Below, piece after piece: positions 26,763 to 34,849 of a DNA stretch of 34,849 nt (position 1 is the stretch's first letter; every line of letters starts with the position of its first letter). The notes under the pieces were generated by a model. That model saw nothing but the letters and a program-made list of their open reading frames with translations, did not search any database and had not been told where the DNA came from. This stretch comes from an uncultured Lachnospiraceae bacterium (GTDB lineage Bacteria; Bacillota; Clostridia; Lachnospirales; Lachnospiraceae). Location of the stretch: assembly GCA_934434905.1 (NCBI GenBank), contig CAKSAI010000003.1, positions 1 through 34,849 on the forward strand, written 5' to 3'. A program made the translations under genes and the position numbers.

Positions 26763-29700
26763 TTATTTGTCTCCTTCTATTTTCTTTTCTGTCTGCTTCT
26801 TCTTTTTCAAGATCAAAACTACACAAACTCCCCCTATAGCTAATATTACCGCTGCCGTTCCAAGTCCAATCCACAAAACAGAATAATCAAGCTTCGCCTC
26901 TCCCTGTGGCTTGTCCGAAGTGTTCCCATCTGCATCCTTATCTATGCCACTGTTTGCACTTGTATCCACCTCACTGATCCGAAGATCACCATATGCTTCT
27001 ATTTCAACAAGCTTTGCTCCTGTTTTTGCTTTTGTCCCTATTTGGGAAATACGTATGTAACGACAATCATCTATTCCTTCCAAAGGAATGACGTCTGTTC
27101 CTCCTCCGCCATCCTTCATCTCCATGACAGTGACCCATTTTGCATCTTCTTCCGCAGAATCCGATACTTCGACTTTGTATTCTTTTGCGTATTCGCTGCC
27201 CCATTTTACCAAAATTCTATTGAGATGGTATGAGTCCTTTAAGTCAACCGTTACTTCCGTTTCCTTCTTATCGTATAACGTTAACTGTGTTGCAAAATCA
27301 CCATCTGTGACCGCCTGCAGATTCTCCGTCTGTTTCTCTGTCGCCTGCGTAGCTGTTACCGGCGCATGAAGAGCGATATTTGCATACCCGTCAATCTGGC
27401 CTGCATATTCCAGTCTGCTCCAGCTTCCGTCTGTCACAATAATGGTAGTATTGTTTTCAGCGTCACAATAAAACCCTTGTTCCGTCGTCTGAGAGGTGGG
27501 GCGTTTCTTGAGTTCTTTCAATTCAACGCCATCTTCTTTTACATGATCAGATACAAGTCCTTTTACAACCACAATACGTTTGTCGGATACTTTGTCTGCA
27601 GCTAAGCTATAGCTTCCCTCCGCCAGGATATCACTTGTATAGACATACTTTTCCTCTTTATCTGCATAAAAGGTATTCACTTTCTTTTCCACAGCCGGAG
27701 CCACCATAAGTGCATTGACATTTTTCCCAAGCGTATTCACTCCGTCGATTTTCAGTTCTTCGCCAAGTGTTACCGGAAATGCAGAACCGGCTTCCAAATA
27801 TACAGGTATTGTATCTAAGGTTGCACTGACCGTCTGCTCTGTATTCCCTTCCATTACTGAGCCGTCCCACAGACTTACCCAGCGTCCTTTCGGGAACTGA
27901 ATCTTCACAGAGGAAGCACCTTGTGTTGTAACCGGAGCAACCAATAAACTGTCACAGAATAAATACTGCAATTCGTTTTTCGCCAAATCCGCCTGTTCCG
28001 GATATGCTATGATCATAGCCTGTGTCATCGGATAATTTTCCACGCTGGCTTTGATCATCTCGGAGTTGATCAGATCAACAAGGCTTTCTCTTGTCCAATA
28101 ATACTTTTGGAATATGCCAACAGAGGCCGCGCTATACGCCCACGGACACCTCATACTTGTCTGACCGTGCGCACGCATGATCGGTGTAAATGTTCCAAGT
28201 TGTAACCAGCGCGCATAAAGCTCCGGATTGTTTTTATCCGGATCCTCTATATGACCCAAACCGCCAATATCCGTCGCCCATGTTGCATATCCGGTTGCCG
28301 CACTGGATAACAAGGCTGACAACGACTCCTGAATACCAAGGAAGTTACTGGCATTATCACCTGCGATCAATGGTCCGAAGGACTGTGTTCCTGCAACTCC
28401 TGCACGAACAGTATTCATAAACTGACCTTCCCCGTAATAAGAGTCCATTGCTTCATAAAAGCTCTTTGCATAATAGTATTGCGATAAATTGTGCATCTCA
28501 TTTCCGTCTTTTCCAACGCCCGGATAATATGCATTTCCCGGTATGATATCATTGTAGTCAATCATGATACCTATAAGTCCCTTATTGACATATTGCTCTA
28601 CTATCTTTTTACTCCACTGCACGGCTTTCGGATCTGAATAATCCACATACTGCATCCCTGCACCTTTATCATCATAGAAATTTGAATATCTCGCATGGTT
28701 CCACTTGACAATCGGAATATCGGCGGTAGCCCACCCCAGCTTTTTAGCAAAATTCCAGGAATTAGAAGATGGATTTCCTGCATCCGTATCAATATAAATA
28801 AATGCAGAGTTGGTCCAACCCATAAATTTAATTCCCTTACTGTTTAAATAATCATGCAGTTTCGAGTATCTTGCATCATTACCGACAGATTCCAAATGAA
28901 TCAGTTTGATGGGCGTATTCAATTCCTCATATTTGTCCAAATGCGATTTAACCGTATTAAACACCTCATCTGCGCCTTTTCCATTCGCGGTCCACTGTGT
29001 AGTTGCCTGACCCGGAATATAAGAAAGTGCATACTTAGGCACGGTTGCCGAACTGCCCGTCAATTTGCAATAACTGTCAAGATTTTCCAAGGTTGTTCCG
29101 GTCCACAAGTACATATCCAGCATCGGTCCGTAAAACTCAGCAGAACATTTGTCTTTTTCTGTATCTGCAACATCTACAATACCGTAATAATTGTTATTAT
29201 GGAACACGCTGTAACCTCTGCTGCTGTGCAAAAGCGGTACGTTTACATATCCCACATTATGATCACCATAGGATCTTCTCAACTGCCCAAAGGAATCGAA
29301 ATTCCACATTTCAACCGTTTTTCCGTTCTGGAGGAATCCGCCAAAGCGTTCCCCCAAACCGAATAGATTTTCTGATTTGGATACATCTGAGACAATCTTT
29401 ACTTTGCGAAGTTCCCCATTGTCATCATATCCGAAGAACATCTGGTCAGAAAGATACCATACAACCATCTTCCCTTCATCATTGTATACTTCAAATCTCC
29501 AGGGCGATGCCTCTTCATAAAACTTCACGGTCGTTCCGTTTGCTGACATTACAATGGCTGCGCCTTCCGAAGTATAATCAATATCAACGTACTCCTCTGC
29601 ATTCCAGAACCCTGTCTGGTCTGCATGAAAACGGACGCCGCCTTCGGCCGGGAACCGGAAGAACAGATTATTAACTCTCCCCTTCTCTGTCTTCGTCGAA

Positions 29701-29891
29701 ACAATAAATTGCTTTTCCTGGGTCTCCAGGCTGACAATTTCCGTCGGACTCTGCCACTCAACATCAATCAAGTCCACATCGCCACTGTCATTGATCGTCA
29801 GTGCATACGCTGTCATATCCGCCGATGACAACACAAGGACAATCGCTAATACGATTCCCAGAGCTCGCATTACTGCCTTTTTCATAGCCAT
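26763..29891 (-). CDS. Surface-anchored GH31 glycosidase with F5/8 type C domain
   Basis: A 1042-residue exported glycosidase. After a signal peptide (about residues 1-30) come the GH31 N-terminal domain (NLFGLGERFGGF near 175-187; GYSVFHNNNYYG) and the barrel. The likely nucleophile is Asp445 in MIDYND and the acid/base Asp512 in AGDNASNF. The C-terminal part has a distal beta domain, then a discoidin/F5-8 type C domain (about 845-985), which usually binds carbohydrate. A membrane helix lies near 1003-1026, followed by a Lys-rich tail (LKKKKQTEKK), so the enzyme is tethered outside the cell. GH31 covers alpha-glucosidases, alpha-xylosidases, alpha-galactosidases and alpha-N-acetylgalactosaminidases; the activity is not decided by the motifs seen. 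ATG 29891 overlaps the preceding stop as TGATG; GGAGG lies four bases before it. Confidence 0.9.
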   Translation of the reverse strand: MAMKKAVMRALGIVLAIVLVLSSADMTAYALTINDSGDVDLIDVEWQSPTEIVSLETQEKQFIVSTKTEKGRVNNLFFRFPAEGGVRFHADQTGFWNAEEYVDIDYTSEGAAIVMSANGTTVKFYEEASPWRFEVYNDEGKMVVWYLSDQMFFGYDDNGELRKVKIVSDVSKSENLFGLGERFGGFLQNGKTVEMWNFDSFGQLRRSYGDHNVGYVNVPLLHSSRGYSVFHNNNYYGIVDVADTEKDKCSAEFYGPMLDMYLWTGTTLENLDSYCKLTGSSATVPKYALSYIPGQATTQWTANGKGADEVFNTVKSHLDKYEELNTPIKLIHLESVGNDARYSKLHDYLNSKGIKFMGWTNSAFIYIDTDAGNPSSNSWNFAKKLGWATADIPIVKWNHARYSNFYDDKGAGMQYVDYSDPKAVQWSKKIVEQYVNKGLIGIMIDYNDIIPGNAYYPGVGKDGNEMHNLSQYYYAKSFYEAMDSYYGEGQFMNTVRAGVAGTQSFGPLIAGDNASNFLGIQESLSALLSSAATGYATWATDIGGLGHIEDPDKNNPELYARWLQLGTFTPIMRAHGQTSMRCPWAYSAASVGIFQKYYWTRESLVDLINSEMIKASVENYPMTQAMIIAYPEQADLAKNELQYLFCDSLLVAPVTTQGASSVKIQFPKGRWVSLWDGSVMEGNTEQTVSATLDTIPVYLEAGSAFPVTLGEELKIDGVNTLGKNVNALMVAPAVEKKVNTFYADKEEKYVYTSDILAEGSYSLAADKVSDKRIVVVKGLVSDHVKEDGVELKELKKRPTSQTTEQGFYCDAENNTTIIVTDGSWSRLEYAGQIDGYANIALHAPVTATQATEKQTENLQAVTDGDFATQLTLYDKKETEVTVDLKDSYHLNRILVKWGSEYAKEYKVEVSDSAEEDAKWVTVMEMKDGGGGTDVIPLEGIDDCRYIRISQIGTKAKTGAKLVEIEAYGDLRISEVDTSANSGIDKDADGNTSDKPQGEAKLDYSVLWIGLGTAAVILAIGGVCVVLILKKKKQTEKKIEGDK

Positions 29892-32800
29892 CACACCTCC
29901 TCTTTTTTCTTCTTTCTTGTCGCAACTAAAATCATGATCACATCAGCCGCTACTGCCACCAATACAATTATGATTGACGGAATCACAAATGTTTTCCATG
30001 TTACCTTATGCAAATCATTGTCTGTAGGCTCAGTATCTTTTGTCTTATCCGGCTGTTCACCCGGAATATCCTCTTTCGGAATAATCAGTTCGGAGGAGGC
30101 ATTTTCATCTATTGTAACAATCACCTTACCATTTGCCAGAATAGATGGATCACTTCCATATACTTCTCCGTTGCTGTCCAGCCTTGTAATCTTAAGATTG
30201 TCAAAACCGGAATCTTTACGGTTACTTACCAATGAAATATATCCGCCATCATAATCTGTCAACGTCACCGTATGCGGATCCGGATTATCGTCCACCCATA
30301 AAGATGCCTGGTCTCCTACCACTCGCAGCTTCATCTTGTGCCATTTCCCGGAATATTCCTTTGAATTTTCCTTGTCATAATAGTCTTTGAGGCGCACGCC
30401 GCTTTCACGGGCATGGTATATATTATTATCGGTTCTCTGGTAGTAATCTGTGTTGATTACATTCCCGACAAAGGTCCTTACCCCTTCCAATTCTACAAAC
30501 GCCAGAACAGGATTATCCTTATTTCTGTAATCAGTCAAATCGATGTAAGCACCCGGGGTCTTCGAACCAAACATAACCATCGTTCTTGTAATATATTGTT
30601 GGAATTCCACTTCCAATTCAAAGTTTTGGTACTGCTCTCCTGTGTAAGTCAGAATTGCCAGTTCATTTTTCAAATCCCCATTTGGCATCTTCCATGGTTC
30701 ACGTCTCAGTTTCCCGTCATTCGAAACATACCATCTCGGAAGATTCGATGTTACATATCCGCTTTCTTCATTCTTGATAAAGAACTCTTTAAAGTCTTTC
30801 AAATCATCGGAACTGTCAAAGCTCCATCTTTTCACTGCCGCAGTTGGTTTTAGAACACTTTTTACCACGCGGACATTCACAGTTGCTGAAACCCGTCCCG
30901 GATTCGTCACATTTCCATCCTCTATCGGGACAGCAGTAAACTGGTATACGCCCTCTTCTGTTCCGTTATAGTTCATATTGATCATCTGAACACCAACTGA
31001 CGCAGTCGTTCCGTTTTTGAGTATTACATCCATGCTTGTCGGAAGTCCTACCCGCGCCAAATCCGTACCAACCTGTACAGTAATATCTCTCACACCTTTT
31101 GCAGCAACAATACTATTGCCCGGCACAGAAGACAAATCTGTGATTTGCAGATTATCAAAGCCATAAGCATTACCTGTCGCCATCAAAGAGACATATCCAC
31201 CGGCATAATCTTCGGAAAGAGCCCATGTAGTCACAAGTCCATAATTATCCAAATAAATGTACATTTGTTTGTTGACTACTGCGACTGTCATCGTATGCCA
31301 TGACCCACGCGGCGCATCGGCATACCCTTCAAAGACTCGCTTCTGTCTCGCCATCGGTCGGTAACCTTCTGTTGTAGGATTTGCATCGCCGTATAAATTT
31401 ACGCCGCCTCCATTTCCCAAATCATTTTCCAGCAGAACAATCACACCACCATTTTTGATGTCGCCGGAGCTGTCATTTCCCAAGGCATACTTTCCTTTTT
31501 CAGCACCGAACATAAGCATTGGGTATCTGCCGTATTTTTGATAATCAAAGCTGACAACAAAATCTGTCAATGGTTTATTATAGGTAAGCGCTGACACTTT
31601 ACTTCCCTCAGCTCCGTCGCTTAATGCCATATGACGATTTAATGTTCCGTTCGCCACTGTCCACAGCTCATGGAATGCCTTTTCCTGCATGTCACCCTTT
31701 TCATTGTTTTTACGCGCTTCCATATAATAGGATGTAAATTGTGTGCTGTCGAATTTCAAACTGTCAAAATTTGCAGTCAATGTACTGCCGCTTACAACCA
31801 CTCCACCTGCTTCCGGCGTCGCCGTTGTCACGTTTTCTGTAACAGAAAACGTTTTAAAACCCTGCGTGTCCTTCGCATGTGCAACCAGTGAAATGTATCC
31901 TCCCTGATAAGATTCTCCCAAGTCGGCATACAGACAAGGCGATGCGCTTCCGTCAATATACGCATACAGTTCATGATCCCTCACAACAAGCTTTACGGTA
32001 TGTTCTTTCCCGCCTCTGACATTTTCCGTTGCATCCGGCTCTACAAAGGATTCATTTGCAGCATTGGGGGTACTATACCATAATTCTGTCATATTGGTAT
32101 AACCTGTCAGTTTTCCGGAAACATATGGTCTTCCCTCTGCAGATATGAAGAAAATCGCTCCTTTGTCTGAAGTCTTTTTGTTATTCTCTACTGCAATTGG
32201 GTATTCGCCCGGCTCTGTTCCTATCATGACACCTAACCTTTGGTATGTCTGCTGATAAGAATAGGTTAATTCAAAATCTGTATATTTTTTTGCCGTATAG
32301 GTAAGCACCTCAACATCGTTTACCAGCGAACTGTCATTCACATTGATTGCGCGTGACAAATAGCCAAAACGGCTCAATCTCCAATGCTCAGCCAGATTCA
32401 CCTTGTCTAACCTTGTAGATTTTGAAGCATCTGATAAATAATATGCATCAAACATCTCCTCTACCTTTTCAAGGGTCTGAAAGCCGTTTTCTGTATCCGG
32501 TCTATGTAAATCACTTTGAATTTCATCGAGGACGAAGCTCTTGATCCCTCCGCAATCTCCCTGGAAGGAACGTGACACCAATGCAATTTCTTCCTTCTCA
32601 TATTTGTTTGACAGTTCTACCGTCAGTCTCGATTCATAACCGTCTACCCACACCTCCAAAATCGATATGTCATCTAATTTAGAGACCTTGATATGGGCCT
32701 TATAAATCTCTCCCTTTGGCATCTGAGATGCAAATTTGTATGCTCCCACTCCACCTCCGGTTGACCATGTTGCATCTCCCGTAACCTCTGCGCTGTTAAA

Positions 32801-34642
32801 TGCAACGGCACCTTCCAGTTGAATCCTTTGATTCAGGAAATAGATACCGACAGTGGAAGCTTCTTCTGCACCATGGAACTCATTCTTCTTACCAAACGCA
32901 ATCCCGTGGTAAGAGCCGTTAATGATCTCCAGTTCCGCTTCAAAGCTGTCATAAGACTGTCCAAGGTTCATATAGGCGTACTTTTTCGCATTTAACAACT
33001 GGTTAGATTTTACGCCCTTATTTCTGGATCCCCACGGAGTACCCGCCTCAGCGTATGGTGTCTTGTCACCGCTTGCGGTTTTATCGGCATTTCCCGTAAA
33101 CCAATGCTTCGATACCGGTTGATCGATTTCTCCTTCCATCGGGAGATAATTGTTGTTGCCGTCAAACAGTGTAGAGGTGTATGGTAATTCCGTAAGATCC
33201 TTATCAATAAAGTTGACATCTACTGCGTGTGCCGGCTCCGGCGGCGTAACAGCATCCGGGTAATTCACGGAAACATGATAATAAACTCCCTGATTTCCCG
33301 AAGCCATCTTGGAATACAGAGATATCTTTCCCACCTCATGAATACTGCTTAATTTCATTGAAAATGACACACCGGACACTTCTTCCGTAACAACAACATC
33401 TTTTCCGCTCACCTTCATCGTCCATGTCTGCAGCTTTGCATCATTCAGCGTGGCAGCATTAATACGTAACCCGCCTGCCTTAACACAATTGCTGATCGCA
33501 TTCAGGCTGCCTGCCTCGATTCCATCCAGCCATACATTCTTTCCTTGCACAATCACATCCAGAGTTGGTTTATCTGCTGCATCTGTATAACCGATCTTGT
33601 TCGGATTTCCTATGGAAAATCCAACATTATAACCCAGAGACTGGAATGTTGCCTCGAAATCATCCGTCTCCTGCGCGATATGTGCCTTCATGAACGCTGT
33701 TCCGTTCTCATATACCGGTGCAAGACCATTCCCTGTCGAAACATTCCATGTCTGTCCTGCCGGAATCTCGCTTTTTCCTGCAATCGGATTATATGCGCTG
33801 TCAAAAGAGGTAGATGTTACACCTGCCGTTTGAAGTTCTGTGACACTCATATTACGAAATGCGTAGATCACTTCCGGATAAGTCACTTTTACATTGTAAA
33901 AGTGCCCTTGATTCTTATCACTTACACGTGACCAAAGCGATATCTTACCTGTCTCGTGTTCCGCATGCAGCCGGGCAGAAAATGCAACCCCTGATATCTT
34001 CTCTGATATTACCACATCCTTTCCGCTCACACTTACGGTCCACGTTTGCAAGTTCGTATCCTTCAATGCACCCTTGGAATTGATATTGCGTCCATTCGCC
34101 TTGACACAATTACTGATCGCATTCAGACTGCCGCTCTCAATACCATTCACCCATACATTCGCATTTTGTACGACCACGTCTAAGGTAGCAGTATCCGCCG
34201 CGCCTGCATACCCTATTTTGTTCGGATTTCCTACAGAAAATCCTATGTTATAACCCTTCGTTTGAAAAGTCACTTCGAATTTCTCTTTTTCCGGTGCAAT
34301 ATGAGCTTTCATAAACGAAGCTTCACTCGGATAGTTCGGCATTAATCCCTTATCAGCGGAAATCTCCCATTGTTCAGTAGCAGCCTGCTCCTTCTTGCCC
34401 GTAATCAGTTGCTTAGACTCATCAAACATGCTTGATGTAAGCGTTGAGTTTTCAAAGTCAGTCTGGCTCATTGTGGTAAAATCATACGCAACATCGGCAT
34501 TTTCCAGACTCGCCTGTGTATTCCGGGTACTCAGATTCGATTCTTTTGCTGCCACGCCGAAAGTATTCACAATATTCGGCACAAGCATTACCAGTGCGAG
34601 AATCATGCTGACAGTCTTCTTACTTACCTTTCGTGCTTTCAT
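29891..34642 (-). CDS. Giant surface-anchored glycan-binding-type protein with six LamG-like units
   Basis: A 1583-residue membrane-anchored surface protein with no catalytic motif that I can see. The signal peptide covers residues 1-32. Two tandem near-identical units (about 52-257 and 259-462) are followed by a third (about 473-708) that shares the HWFTG motif with the secreted SGNH esterase. Further units lie at about 720-937, 955-1170 and 1270-1487, each with GGYISLV or GGYVSL near its end. A bacterial Ig-like domain (about 1180-1262) sits before the last unit. A Pro/Asp/Thr-rich stalk leads to a membrane helix (1549-1574) and a KKKKEEV tail. The folds resemble concanavalin-type lectin or DUF1080-type sandwiches. 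A role in holding the polymer near GH31 is inference. ATG 34642 is preferred over 34696 because AGGAGG lies seven bases upstream. Confidence 0.8.
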   Translation of the reverse strand: MKARKVSKKTVSMILALVMLVPNIVNTFGVAAKESNLSTRNTQASLENADVAYDFTTMSQTDFENSTLTSSMFDESKQLITGKKEQAATEQWEISADKGLMPNYPSEASFMKAHIAPEKEKFEVTFQTKGYNIGFSVGNPNKIGYAGAADTATLDVVVQNANVWVNGIESGSLNAISNCVKANGRNINSKGALKDTNLQTWTVSVSGKDVVISEKISGVAFSARLHAEHETGKISLWSRVSDKNQGHFYNVKVTYPEVIYAFRNMSVTELQTAGVTSTSFDSAYNPIAGKSEIPAGQTWNVSTGNGLAPVYENGTAFMKAHIAQETDDFEATFQSLGYNVGFSIGNPNKIGYTDAADKPTLDVIVQGKNVWLDGIEAGSLNAISNCVKAGGLRINAATLNDAKLQTWTMKVSGKDVVVTEEVSGVSFSMKLSSIHEVGKISLYSKMASGNQGVYYHVSVNYPDAVTPPEPAHAVDVNFIDKDLTELPYTSTLFDGNNNYLPMEGEIDQPVSKHWFTGNADKTASGDKTPYAEAGTPWGSRNKGVKSNQLLNAKKYAYMNLGQSYDSFEAELEIINGSYHGIAFGKKNEFHGAEEASTVGIYFLNQRIQLEGAVAFNSAEVTGDATWSTGGGVGAYKFASQMPKGEIYKAHIKVSKLDDISILEVWVDGYESRLTVELSNKYEKEEIALVSRSFQGDCGGIKSFVLDEIQSDLHRPDTENGFQTLEKVEEMFDAYYLSDASKSTRLDKVNLAEHWRLSRFGYLSRAINVNDSSLVNDVEVLTYTAKKYTDFELTYSYQQTYQRLGVMIGTEPGEYPIAVENNKKTSDKGAIFFISAEGRPYVSGKLTGYTNMTELWYSTPNAANESFVEPDATENVRGGKEHTVKLVVRDHELYAYIDGSASPCLYADLGESYQGGYISLVAHAKDTQGFKTFSVTENVTTATPEAGGVVVSGSTLTANFDSLKFDSTQFTSYYMEARKNNEKGDMQEKAFHELWTVANGTLNRHMALSDGAEGSKVSALTYNKPLTDFVVSFDYQKYGRYPMLMFGAEKGKYALGNDSSGDIKNGGVIVLLENDLGNGGGVNLYGDANPTTEGYRPMARQKRVFEGYADAPRGSWHTMTVAVVNKQMYIYLDNYGLVTTWALSEDYAGGYVSLMATGNAYGFDNLQITDLSSVPGNSIVAAKGVRDITVQVGTDLARVGLPTSMDVILKNGTTASVGVQMINMNYNGTEEGVYQFTAVPIEDGNVTNPGRVSATVNVRVVKSVLKPTAAVKRWSFDSSDDLKDFKEFFIKNEESGYVTSNLPRWYVSNDGKLRREPWKMPNGDLKNELAILTYTGEQYQNFELEVEFQQYITRTMVMFGSKTPGAYIDLTDYRNKDNPVLAFVELEGVRTFVGNVINTDYYQRTDNNIYHARESGVRLKDYYDKENSKEYSGKWHKMKLRVVGDQASLWVDDNPDPHTVTLTDYDGGYISLVSNRKDSGFDNLKITRLDSNGEVYGSDPSILANGKVIVTIDENASSELIIPKEDIPGEQPDKTKDTEPTDNDLHKVTWKTFVIPSIIIVLVAVAADVIMILVATRKKKKEEV
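33257..33868 (-). repeat. Tandem domain repeat, second copy
   Basis: Codes for residues ~259-462 of the giant surface protein. It matches the copy at 33872-34489 over its whole length, with shared stretches such as GNPNKIGY, GSLNAISNCVKA, LQTW and VSGKDVV. The DNA also remains similar (for example ACACAATT-TGATCGCATTCAG in both), which points to a fairly recent in-frame duplication. Confidence 0.85.
33872..34489 (-). repeat. Tandem domain repeat, first copy
   Basis: Codes for residues ~52-257 of the giant surface protein, directly before the second copy. It shows the same order of motifs: FMKAHIA, GYNIGFSVGNPNKIGY, NVWVNGIE, GSLNAISNCVKA, GKDVVISE and GKISLWS. Small differences between the copies are spread evenly, as expected of drifting duplicates. 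Confidence 0.85.
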
Positions 34643-34649
34643 TTTCTTT

Positions 34650-34655
34650 CCTCCT
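34650..34655 (-). promoter_or_regulatory. Ribosome-binding site that decides the start at 34642
   Basis: AGGAGG seven bases before ATG 34642. The next residues form a proper signal peptide (basic MKARKVSKK then a hydrophobic core), while the longer reading from 34696 would put 18 polar residues in front and overlap the tail of the preceding gene's frame. Confidence 0.85.
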
Positions 34656-34668
34656 AACTCACATGAAT

Positions 34669-34849
34669 TTATACTACGAGAATTCTGGGATTCCATTTCA
34701 CTATATCCAAGGTTTCCGGTGTTGATATGGGCACATCCACCCAGTTGGGATTGAAAATCCCCTCTTCTTTCATCGCTTTCAAATCACCGAAAAGCGGTGC
34801 CACCGATGTAAAAAACGTTAATTCAACGGATATTTTTTGTCCGTAAAAT
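34669..34849 (-). CDS. C-terminal end of an unrecognised upstream gene
   Basis: The last 59 codons of a minus-strand reading frame that enters from the right edge and ends at TAA (34669-34671), 26 bases before the giant surface-protein gene. The visible sequence includes KISVELTFFTSVAPLFGDLK, GIFNPNWVDVPI and KWNPRILVV. It is mixed polar and hydrophobic, with no membrane helix and no anchor tail. I do not recognise the family. The tight spacing and the absence of a promoter or terminator in the gap indicate that the operon continues upstream. Confidence 0.6.
   Translation of the reverse strand, partial: FYGQKISVELTFFTSVAPLFGDLKAMKEEGIFNPNWVDVPISTPETLDIVKWNPRILVV

Noticed and set aside
29045..29674. 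209-codon plus-strand reading frame
   Set aside because: Antisense to the GH31 gene, low-complexity composition and no start signals; a shadow frame.
33257..34489. Possible insertion element or CRISPR-like repeat
   Set aside because: The repeat is two long in-frame copies of one protein domain, with no spacers, terminal inverted repeats or transposase.

Overview
The window is one long run of co-directional genes, all on the minus strand, so transcription goes from high to low coordinates. It looks like a glycan-utilisation locus of an anaerobic Firmicute, most likely a Lachnospiraceae-type gut Clostridium. This rests on moderate GC content, strong AGGAGG ribosome-binding sites, a Gram-positive lipoprotein signal, secreted proteins held by a C-terminal membrane segment with a Lys-rich tail, and ABC sugar importers without their own ATPase. 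The assignment is by gene style only; there is no rRNA or other marker. No tRNA, rRNA, CRISPR array, insertion sequence, integrase or origin was seen. No gap between genes exceeds about 60 bases, and many junctions are ATGA or TGATG overlaps, so the window appears to be the interior of one operon. Its promoter and regulator lie to the right, outside the window.

In order of transcription: (a) 34849-25283, the surface layer. It holds the tail of an unknown gene, a giant multidomain membrane-anchored protein with six lectin-like/LamG-like units, a membrane-anchored GH31 glycosidase with an F5/8-type C domain, and a solute-binding lipoprotein. (b) 25236-15674, intracellular catabolism. It holds a GH36 alpha-galactosidase, then a DapA-family aldolase/lyase, an enolase-superfamily acid-sugar dehydratase, a metallo-beta-lactamase-fold hydrolase, an SDR dehydrogenase, a second divergent DapA-family protein, a GH42-like zinc-cysteine TIM-barrel protein and a cytoplasmic SGNH esterase. 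(c) 15658-8119, a secreted SGNH esterase with two LamG-like units and a cohesin/dockerin-like linker, then a giant membrane-tethered solute-binding protein with its two permeases. (d) 8105-1971, a GTG-start NHL-propeller/Yip1 membrane protein, a secreted DUF5696-like protein and a second permease pair. (e) 1947-1, a cytoplasmic GH3 beta-glycosidase interrupted by a frameshift.

Working model (inference): an acylated, alpha-linked glycan is bound and trimmed at the surface by the giant binding protein, GH31 and the secreted SGNH esterase. It is imported by one or two ABC systems powered by a shared ATPase encoded elsewhere. Inside, GH36, GH3, the GH42-like protein and the second SGNH esterase trim it further. 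A released sugar or sugar acid then enters a non-phosphorylative route: SDR dehydrogenase, MBL-fold lactonase, enolase-superfamily dehydratase, DapA-family aldolase. The least understood parts are the Yip1/DUF5696 pair between two permease pairs, the GH42-like protein with an altered acid/base site, and the LamG-like units shared by two surface proteins.
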